5,361 bases of DNA from an uncultured Alphaproteobacteria bacterium (GTDB lineage: Bacteria; Pseudomonadota; Alphaproteobacteria; Micavibrionales; Micavibrionaceae), in NCBI GenBank assembly GCA_937124505.1, contig CAKZKV010000175.1, forward strand, positions 1 to 5,361, in the 5' to 3' direction. Positions 1 to 3,981 of the stretch are shown here, piece after piece; the first letter of the stretch is position 1; every line of letters begins with the position of its first letter. Made by a program: the position numbers and the translations under genes. The notes beneath the pieces are model-generated. The model was given only the letters and a program-made list of their open reading frames with translations, made no database searches and was not told the origin of the DNA.

Positions 1-1
1 G

Positions 2-58
2 GAAGTTCTGGTCATGAAAGAATCAGATATTATGGGCGTTGTCGATCAGGCAGCATAA
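2..58 (+). CDS. groES: GroES co-chaperonin, C-terminal end (5' part lies outside the window)
   Basis: Only the last 18 codons and a TAA stop are present. They read EVLVMKESDIMGVVDQAA, which matches the end of the Hsp10 family, where a conserved ..MKE.DI.G.. strand closes the beta-barrel of each subunit. GroES is the seven-subunit lid that caps the GroEL ring in the cytoplasm and encloses the folding substrate. The identification is supported by complete groEL starting 70 nt downstream in the usual groES-groEL order, so the two are almost certainly one operon. The operon promoter, and any CIRCE or sigma-32 control site, would lie upstream of groES outside the window, so regulation cannot be read here. 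The Asp-Gln-Ala-Ala end extends slightly past the conserved core, which is common. Confidence 0.93.
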   Translation, partial: EVLVMKESDIMGVVDQAA

Positions 59-62
59 CCCC

Positions 63-79
63 TCCCCCGATTTTGGGGA
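63..79 (+). other. Small hairpin in the groES-groEL spacer
   Basis: TCCCC at 63-67 can pair with GGGGA at 75-79 around a 7-nt loop. It lies just after the groES stop and is not followed by a T-run, so it does not look like a terminator. It could stabilise or separate the two cistrons of the groESL mRNA, but a 5-bp stem may also be fortuitous. Confidence 0.3.
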
Positions 80-128
80 ACACACTGAGTAACATTAATT
101 TATTTATTTAAAAACAAAGGATTAAACT

Positions 129-1787
129 ATGAGTGCAAAACAAATTATTCATGGTAACACTGCCCGCCAACGCATGGCGAAAGGTGCTGAAGAAGCTGTG
201 AAGGCCATTGCCGTAACTCTGGGGCCAAAGGGCCGCAACGTCCTGATTGAAAAATCATTCGGTGCGCCGCGTGTCACAAAAGACGGTGTCACGGTTGCCA
301 AGGAAATGGAAGCCGAAGATAAATTCGAAAATATGGGCATGCAGATGATTAAAGACATCTGCTCCAAGCAAAACGACATTTCCGGTGACGGTACAACAAC
401 AACAGCCGTGATCGCCCGCACGATCATCCGTGAAGGTCAGAAAGCGGTTGCTGCCGGTATGAACCCGATGGACGTCAAACGTGGGATGGATATGGGTGTC
501 CTGAAAGCGGTTGAAGAAATCCAGTCTGTTTCCAAGCCAGTGAAAGACAATGCCGCTATTCGTAACGTGGCGCTGGTTTCTGCCAACTACGACGAAGACA
601 TTGCTGACAAAATGGCGGAAGCCATGAAAGCTGTTGGTAATGAAGGCGTGATTACTGTGGAAGAAAACAAATCCATGGAAACAACGCTGGAAACCGTCGA
701 AGGCATGCAGTTTGACCGTGGTTACCTCTCACCATACTTCGTGACAAATCCGGAGAAAATGGTGTGTGAACTGGACAAGCCTTACATTCTTCTTCACGAG
801 AAAAAACTCTCCAACCTGCAAGCGATGCTGCCGGTTCTGGAAGCCGTCGTACAATCTTCCCGTCCGCTGCTGATCATTGCGGAAGACGTGGAAGGCGAAG
901 CTTTGGCAACGCTGGTCGTCAACAAGCTGCGCGGTGGTCTGAAAGTGGCAGCTGTGAAGGCTCCCGGTTTTGGTGATCGTCGCAAGGCAATGCTGGAAGA
1001 CATGGCGATCCTGACAGGAGCTGAACTGGTTTCCGAAGATATGGGGATCAAGCTGGAGAATGTTGGTCTGAACATGTTGGGAACGGCTGATAAAGTTCGT
1101 ATCACCAAAGATGACACAACCATCATCGACGGGGCCGGCGACAAGGCCAACATCGAAGCCCGTTGCGGCCAGATCAAAAACCAGATTGAAGACACGACAT
1201 CTGATTATGACCGTGAAAAACTTCAGGAGCGTCTGGCGAAACTGGCCGGTGGCGTTGCCGTTATCCGTGTGGGCGGTGCGACCGAAGTTGAAGTGAAAGA
1301 GAAAAAAGACCGCGTGGACGATGCGCTGCACGCAACGCGTGCCGCCGTTGAAGAAGGGATTGTTCCTGGGGGCGGTGTTGCACTTCTTTATGCATCAAAC
1401 GCGCTGGCGGACCTGAAAGCGGTCAATAACGACCAGCAAGTCGGGATTGACATCGTGCGCCGTGCCATGCAGGCCCCGGTTCGTCAGATTGCTGAAAATG
1501 CCGGGTCTGAAGGTTCTGTCGTTGTTGGCAAGCTGCTGGAGCAAAAGGACAAAAACTTTGGCTTCAATGCGCAAAATGATGAATATACGGATATGACAAA
1601 AGCCGGTATCATCGACCCGACCAAAGTGGTTCGCACAGCTCTGCAAGACGCGGCGTCTGTAGCGTCTCTGCTGATTACAACCGAAGCCATGATTGCCGAA
1701 GCGCCTAAAAAAGAAGCTGCCAATGATGCTGCTGGCGCCATGGATGCCATGGGCGGTATGGGTGGAATGGGCGGTATGGGCTTCTAA
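129..1787 (+). CDS. groEL: GroEL chaperonin (Hsp60, 60 kDa)
   Basis: This is the ATP-dependent folding chaperonin, a double ring of 14 subunits that encloses non-native proteins in the cytoplasm together with GroES. The 552-residue product has normal family length. Visible landmarks are the TLGPKG nucleotide loop at 30-35, KDG at 51-53, GDGTTT at 86-91 with catalytic Asp87, Asp398 in the [16 protein letters not shown] stretch, PGGG at 413-416 and DPTKV at 496-500. Apical hydrophobic residues that bind substrate and GroES in the E. coli protein are retained (Tyr199, Tyr203, Phe204, Leu234, Leu237, Leu259, Val263, Val264). The C-terminus is a flexible GGM-repeat tail ending GMGF, encoded by a short GGYATGGG-like repeat around 1741-1784. 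The ATG is preceded by AAAGGA at 116-121 with 7-nt spacing. It is co-transcribed with groES. The family is unmistakable and no key residue is missing. Confidence 0.99.
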   Translation: MSAKQIIHGNTARQRMAKGAEEAVKAIAVTLGPKGRNVLIEKSFGAPRVTKDGVTVAKEMEAEDKFENMGMQMIKDICSKQNDISGDGTTTTAVIARTIIREGQKAVAAGMNPMDVKRGMDMGVLKAVEEIQSVSKPVKDNAAIRNVALVSANYDEDIADKMAEAMKAVGNEGVITVEENKSMETTLETVEGMQFDRGYLSPYFVTNPEKMVCELDKPYILLHEKKLSNLQAMLPVLEAVVQSSRPLLIIAEDVEGEALATLVVNKLRGGLKVAAVKAPGFGDRRKAMLEDMAILTGAELVSEDMGIKLENVGLNMLGTADKVRITKDDTTIIDGAGDKANIEARCGQIKNQIEDTTSDYDREKLQERLAKLAGGVAVIRVGGATEVEVKEKKDRVDDALHATRAAVEEGIVPGGGVALLYASNALADLKAVNNDQQVGIDIVRRAMQAPVRQIAENAGSEGSVVVGKLLEQKDKNFGFNAQNDEYTDMTKAGIIDPTKVVRTALQDAASVASLLITTEAMIAEAPKKEAANDAAGAMDAMGGMGGMGGMGF

Positions 1788-1888
1788 AAGCTTTGATCGT
1801 TTCACCGTGGCTTTGTTGCTTCGTCGCTCGTGTAGGTTAGCTACACTTCGCTCCTTGCGCCTCGCCACGTCAAAACGCTCTTTGCTTT
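1787..1888. repeat. Long imperfect palindrome directly after groEL
   Basis: The two halves pair in several blocks: AAAGC (1787-1791) with GCTTT (1884-1888), CGTTT (1798-1802) with AAACG (1873-1877), and CGTGGC (1806-1811) with GCCACG (1864-1869). Small symmetric internal loops separate the blocks. A terminal hairpin GTGTAG/CTACAC (1830-1835 with 1841-1846) sits in the centre. No U-tract follows, so it is not an ordinary terminator. Shape and position suggest a dispersed intergenic element or a structured 3' end of the groESL mRNA. Copies elsewhere cannot be tested here. Confidence 0.55.
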
Positions 1889-1900
1889 GGTTCATACCCA

Positions 1901-1930
1901 GTCGTCATCCCCGCGCAGGCGGGGATCCAG
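1901..1930. repeat. Short GC-rich dispersed-type palindromic repeat
   Basis: ATCCCCGC at 1907-1914 pairs perfectly with GCGGGGAT at 1919-1926 around a GCAG loop, flanked by GTCGTC and CCAG. From memory, this kind of unit (CGTCATCCCCGC...GCGGGGATCCAG) is found many times between genes in a wide range of proteobacterial genomes. I therefore call it a repeat although only one copy lies in the window. It has no coding capacity. Its role, if any, may be in mRNA 3'-end stability. Confidence 0.6.
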
Positions 1931-1937
1931 AAAACAG

Positions 1938-1968
1938 AAAAGCCGCTGGTTTTCAGCGGCTTTTTTTT
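1938..1968 (+). terminator. Intrinsic terminator between groEL and mutM
   Basis: AGCCGCTG at 1941-1948 pairs with CAGCGGCT at 1954-1961 around a GTTTT loop, extended by three A-T pairs (1938-1940 with 1962-1964). It is followed by an uninterrupted T-run at 1961-1968. This is a textbook Rho-independent terminator, most simply ending the groESL transcript. The reverse orientation also ends in a short T-stretch (the complement of 1937-1940), but it is weaker. Confidence 0.9.
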
Positions 1969-1981
1969 CTATATATAAATA

Positions 1982-2848
1982 ATGCCCGAACTTCCCGAAG
2001 TTGAAACTGTAATGCGTGGCTTGATCCCCGTGATGCAGGGCCAGGTGATTGAGGATGTCTGGTGTGGGAAAAAAGGTTTGCGGAGTCCTTTTCCAGAAGG
2101 TCTCGCGGAACGGCTAAGCGGCGCAAAAATAGAAAAACTTGACCGACGGGCGAAGTATATTCTGGTTTATTGTCATTCTAAAGGACCTCATGGATCTTTC
2201 GCGAATGCTCTGGGTGACAGTCTTATTCTGAGCTTGCACTTAGGTATGTCAGGACGGATCAGAATTTTAGCGCCACAGGACAATTCACAACCGGAAAAGC
2301 ATGATCATTTTAAAGTGAAGCTGGCGTCCGGGCATGAAATCGTTTTGAATGATGCGCGGCGGTTCGGAATGGTGTTTGATCTGCCATCAATGCAGTTGCC
2401 GACGCATAAGGCGTTTTCTCATCTTGGGCCGGAGCCGCTTTCAGCGGAATTTGATGCGGATGGTCTGGCGGCGCGCCTGGGGAATAAAATGGTTCCAATC
2501 AAAAAGGCGATCATGGACCAGCGCATTGTGGTGGGGGTCGGCAATATTTATGCCTGTGAAGTTTTATATAGAGCAGGGATTTCCCCCATGAAACAGGCCG
2601 GAAGAGTCAGCGGGGAAGAATTGAAAGAAATGGTCAGGCAAATAAAAATCGTGTTACGCGAAGCCATAGAGGCAGGCGGCAGCACGTTGAAAGATCACCG
2701 CTTGCCGGACGGAGATTTTGGTTATTTTCAACAAAAACTGTTTGTCTATGGTCGGGAAGGCGCGGAATGTTCAGGGTGTGGTCATGATATCAAGCGCATC
2801 ATCCAGGGCGGACGCTCAACATTTTACTGTCCGTCTTGTCAGTCTTAG
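1982..2848 (+). CDS. mutM: Formamidopyrimidine-DNA glycosylase (Fpg/MutM)
   Basis: This is a bifunctional DNA glycosylase/AP lyase of base-excision repair that removes 8-oxoguanine and formamidopyrimidines. The N-terminus MPELPEVETV fixes the start: Pro2 is the Schiff-base nucleophile, with Glu3 and Glu6 beside it. Further family marks are Lys58 in RRAKY, LHLGMSG at 85-91 (lesion-space intercalating Met89), NDARRFG at 123-129, and GVGNIYACE at 185-193. A C-terminal zinc finger has Cys263/Cys266 and Cys283/Cys286, with the GRSTFYC loop (Arg279) between the pairs. At 288 residues it is somewhat longer than the E. coli enzyme (269). Most of the difference is about 14 extra residues at roughly 64-80, between Lys58 and the LGMSG strand. 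There is no recognisable Shine-Dalgarno; the U-tract and an A/T stretch fill the upstream 21 nt. A small secreted-protein gene follows 16 nt later. Confidence 0.97.
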   Translation: MPELPEVETVMRGLIPVMQGQVIEDVWCGKKGLRSPFPEGLAERLSGAKIEKLDRRAKYILVYCHSKGPHGSFANALGDSLILSLHLGMSGRIRILAPQDNSQPEKHDHFKVKLASGHEIVLNDARRFGMVFDLPSMQLPTHKAFSHLGPEPLSAEFDADGLAARLGNKMVPIKKAIMDQRIVVGVGNIYACEVLYRAGISPMKQAGRVSGEELKEMVRQIKIVLREAIEAGGSTLKDHRLPDGDFGYFQQKLFVYGREGAECSGCGHDIKRIIQGGRSTFYCPSCQS

Positions 2849-2849
2849 A

Positions 2850-2857
2850 GGAAGAAG
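2850..2857 (+). promoter_or_regulatory. Purine-rich ribosome binding site that favours the GTG start at 2865
   Basis: The stretch GGAAGAAG just after the mutM stop lies 7 nt before GTG 2865. It is 16 nt before the in-frame ATG at 2874, which is too far for good initiation. This favours the GTG start for the downstream small gene and suggests translational coupling to mutM. Confidence 0.5.
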
Positions 2858-2864
2858 ATATTCT

Positions 2865-3224
2865 GTGAACTATATGCGCCTTTTGATCGTAGTTTTGTTT
2901 CTTTTTGTGATCTCTCCGGTTTCTGCGGAGACTGTCCGGTTTTTGCAATCCATTCCAGAGCTTCCATTGCCGCAAGGCGCATCTGAAAATATGGACGCGG
3001 CGGTCTTGTTTGATGCGCCAAACGGCAGATTTGTTCAAGTTGAGCTGCAATTGCAGGGTATTGATTCAACCAGTGTCATATCTTATTATCAGGCGTTACT
3101 ACCATCGCTAGGATGGCAGGAAATAGAGAACAACGAGTTTTTGAAAGGAAATGAGAGGCTTAAGGTGTTCCCTTCAGATTCTGATAAAGAAAACAGGATT
3201 ATGATCCTTCTGGAGCCGCGGTAA
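2865..3224 (+). CDS. Small predicted secreted protein of unknown function, downstream of mutM
   Basis: I do not recognise this 119-residue product. Residues 1-21 look like a Sec signal peptide: a short positive start around Arg5, a hydrophobic core (LLIVVLFLFVI) and a PVSA|ET cleavage site after residue 21. This leaves about 98 mature residues for the periplasm or outside. There is no lipobox cysteine and no second membrane segment. The mature part has two recognisable stretches, IPELPLPQGASE near its start and SYYQALLPSLGW followed by a short FLKGNERLKV strand. The YY..LLP.LGW pattern recalls small alphaproteobacterial exported proteins of unknown role (from memory). The start is GTG 2865, chosen because a purine-rich site is 7 nt upstream; ATG 2874 would still leave a usable signal peptide. 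The gene starts 16 nt after the mutM stop, so it is probably in the same operon. A link to DNA repair is not implied, because the product appears to be exported. Confidence 0.8.
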   Translation: MNYMRLLIVVLFLFVISPVSAETVRFLQSIPELPLPQGASENMDAAVLFDAPNGRFVQVELQLQGIDSTSVISYYQALLPSLGWQEIENNEFLKGNERLKVFPSDSDKENRIMILLEPR

Positions 3225-3251
3225 AAAGTAAGATTTTTGTGATATCTTTTC

Positions 3252-3281
3252 TTGACATGACATCTCATATACCGTTATAAG
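3252..3281 (+). promoter_or_regulatory. Sigma-70-type promoter for rpsT
   Basis: A perfect -35 box TTGACA (3252-3257) is followed after 18 bp by TATAAG (3276-3281), five of six matches to the -10 consensus. Transcription would begin near 3288, giving a leader of about 29 nt before the rpsT ATG. No operator-like repeat is seen around it. It makes rpsT a separate transcription unit from the mutM operon. Confidence 0.8.
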
Positions 3282-3302
3282 ACAAGTCTCTGAATAAAGT
3301 TT

Positions 3303-3307
3303 AGGAG
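3303..3307 (+). promoter_or_regulatory. Ribosome binding site of rpsT
   Basis: AGGAG lies 9 nt before the ATG at 3317 and agrees with the chosen start, whose MANH beginning is typical of S20. Confidence 0.8.
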
Positions 3308-3316
3308 TTTACAGAC

Positions 3317-3589
3317 ATGGCAAACCATGCGTCATCGAAAAAAAGAATTCGTCGTAATGCGAAACGTGCAGATATCAATGGAGCACGTCGCAATCGTATC
3401 CGTACATGTATTAAAAAAGTTGAATTGGCCCTGAAAGAGGGAAGTGCTGAAAATGCACAGACAGCGCTGAAATCTGCGCAACCTGAGATTATGCGCGGCG
3501 TAGCCAAGGGTATTTTTCACAAAAACACGGCGTCACGTAAAATCTCACGCCTGAGCAGCCGTATTCAGAAACTGAAAGTTTCTGCTTAA
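3317..3589 (+). CDS. rpsT: 30S ribosomal protein S20
   Basis: S20 is a primary binder of 16S rRNA that stabilises the lower part of the 30S subunit. The 90-residue product has the normal family length and begins [17 protein letters not shown], the hallmark basic N-terminus. It continues with [18 protein letters not shown], then [13 protein letters not shown] around residues 68-80, the conserved C-terminal RNA-binding helix, and ends with KVSA. It is rich in Lys and Arg and predicted to be almost entirely helical. Translation starts at ATG with a good AGGAG site, unlike the weak UUG start of E. coli rpsT. It has its own promoter and precedes dnaA, a recurrent neighbour in Alphaproteobacteria (established from memory of gene orders). 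Nothing is odd apart from a cysteine at about residue 36. Confidence 0.98.
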   Translation: MANHASSKKRIRRNAKRADINGARRNRIRTCIKKVELALKEGSAENAQTALKSAQPEIMRGVAKGIFHKNTASRKISRLSSRIQKLKVSA

Positions 3590-3595
3590 AAATTT

Positions 3596-3650
3596 CCATA
3601 GATGTAGGTAATTTTCGCTCTGTAATTTTTGCAGAGCCGATTGCCTATGG
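3596..3650 (+). other. Nested three-helix stem-loop right after rpsT
   Basis: Three stacked stems can form: CCATA (3596-3600) with TATGG (3646-3650), GGTAAT (3607-3612) with ATTGCC (3640-3645, one G-T), and GCTCTG (3617-3622) with CAGAGC (3632-3637). Bulges fall mainly on the 5' side. It starts 7 nt after the rpsT stop. No proper U-tract follows (GGGCGTATTTG), so it is more likely a 3'-end protecting structure or an imperfect terminator than a strong terminator. Confidence 0.6.
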
Positions 3651-3771
3651 GCGTATTTGTTATAAGACCGAAAATTTCTTTTTTAAATGTTCTCGTTTTT
3701 TTCTTATTGCCCTCATCCTTCTTGGTGTTGTAACCTCATCTTTATCAGCACAAGAGAAAATGTACTGACAG

Positions 3772-3807
3772 AAAAGTCAGGTTCTATAGTTTATAGGCTG
3801 ACTTTTT
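3772..3807 (+). terminator. Candidate intrinsic terminator or attenuator upstream of dnaA
   Basis: AAAAGTCAG (3772-3780) pairs with CTGACTTTT (3798-3806). An inner stem CTATA (3784-3788) with TATAG (3792-3796) sits inside. The descending arm ends in TTTTT (3803-3807). The T-run is short and largely used in pairing, so strength is uncertain. It would end transcripts coming from rpsT before they reach dnaA. Confidence 0.55.
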
Positions 3808-3814
3808 GTGATGA

Positions 3815-3834
3815 TATGCAATGACAGTTGCATA
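3815..3834. repeat. 7-bp inverted repeat TATGCAA/TTGCATA
   Basis: TATGCAA (3815-3821) and TTGCATA (3828-3834) are perfect inverted copies separated by 6 nt. The spacing would suit either an RNA hairpin or a dimeric DNA-binding site. It lies immediately upstream of the candidate dnaA promoter, so an operator is possible but unproven. Confidence 0.5.
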
Positions 3835-3854
3835 AGGGGTTAGGCACACGCCTT

Positions 3855-3863
3855 TGTTAAAAT
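3855..3863 (+). promoter_or_regulatory. Candidate extended -10 promoter for dnaA
   Basis: TGTTAAAAT matches the extended -10 form TGnTATAAT at all but one specified base. No good -35 box lies 17 bp upstream (AGGGGT), which is tolerated by extended -10 promoters. Initiation would fall near 3870 and give a dnaA leader of roughly 110 nt. Other promoters in this AT-rich region cannot be excluded. Confidence 0.4.
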
Positions 3864-3869
3864 AGGTCT

Positions 3870-3889
3870 ATTTATTTGAAAAAATAAAT
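3870..3889. repeat. All-A/T 8-bp hairpin with GAAA loop
   Basis: ATTTATTT (3870-3877) and AAATAAAT (3882-3889) are perfect inverted copies around GAAA. If dnaA transcription begins near 3870, this would be the first structure of its leader. In DNA it is an easily melted segment. Confidence 0.5.
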
Positions 3890-3890
3890 G

Positions 3891-3910
3891 CGAAAAACAC
3901 ATGTTTTTTG
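3891..3910 (+). other. Hairpin in the dnaA leader (A-rich arm)
   Basis: CGAAAAAC (3891-3898) can pair with GTTTTTTG (3903-3910) around ACAT, with one G-T pair. It begins one base after the preceding A/T hairpin, so the two could stack in a leader RNA. Confidence 0.4.
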
Positions 3911-3915
3911 TGTCT

Positions 3916-3928
3916 GACGACGCTCGTC
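3916..3928 (+). other. Short GC hairpin in the dnaA leader
   Basis: GACGA (3916-3920) pairs with TCGTC (3924-3928) around CGC. It is the last of the consecutive stem-loops before the dnaA ribosome binding site. Confidence 0.35.
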
Positions 3929-3964
3929 CGGGTAACTGGGTTGTGTAACAAATTTTAAGTTTTT

Positions 3965-3973
3965 AAGAAGGAG
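3965..3973 (+). promoter_or_regulatory. Strong ribosome binding site of dnaA
   Basis: AAGAAGGAG lies 8 nt before ATG 3982, an almost ideal Shine-Dalgarno. It fixes the dnaA start there, even though the first 30 or so residues precede the conserved domain I. Confidence 0.85.
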
Positions 3974-3981
3974 TTTATTTT

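Larger units (their letters stand above)
3590..3981. other. Long non-coding interval between rpsT and dnaA
   Basis: These 392 nt hold no supported gene. They are AT-rich with pyrimidine runs around 3675-3720 and contain seven or more separate inverted repeats, listed individually. Both strands were read for DnaA boxes (TTATNCACA); the nearest forms are TTATCAGCA at about 3742 and GTTGCATAA at about 3827, each with two mismatches, so an origin is not supported. No GANTC methylation site was seen in it. It most likely holds the 3' end of the rpsT transcript and the promoter and leader of dnaA. Confidence 0.6.

Noticed and set aside
59..128. CIRCE or heat-shock operator for groESL
   Set aside because: No TTAGCACTC-N9-GAGTGCTAA-like repeat occurs here; such a site would lie upstream of groES.
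729..1331. 200-residue minus-strand open frame inside groEL
   Set aside because: Fully antisense to a highly conserved gene whose codon pattern explains it.
1395..1895. 166-residue open frame on the minus strand across the groEL 3' end and spacer
   Set aside because: It is antisense to groEL for most of its length, rich in Arg/His/Ser as expected of a shadow frame, and has no supporting ribosome binding site.
1693..2004. 103-residue plus-strand open frame bridging groEL and mutM
   Set aside because: It overlaps groEL out of frame, then translates the palindromes and terminator; it has no family resemblance.
3230..3250. Weak stem AAGAT/ATCTT with following Ts after the small secreted-protein gene
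   Set aside because: Five A/T-rich pairs with a 9-nt loop are too weak to call a terminator.
3252..3280. TTATAA at 3275-3280 as the rpsT -10 box with 17-bp spacing
   Set aside because: It matches TATAAT poorly; the register one base on, TATAAG, matches five of six with 18-bp spacing.
3687..3824. 45-codon ATG frame in the rpsT-dnaA spacer
   Set aside because: No ribosome binding site (upstream is T-rich), unusual composition with four cysteines, and it runs through the terminator-like stem.
3590..3981. Possible replication origin
   Set aside because: The AT-rich, hairpin-rich region next to dnaA is suggestive, but no DnaA box with fewer than two mismatches was found on either strand. Strand-skew data beyond the window would be needed.
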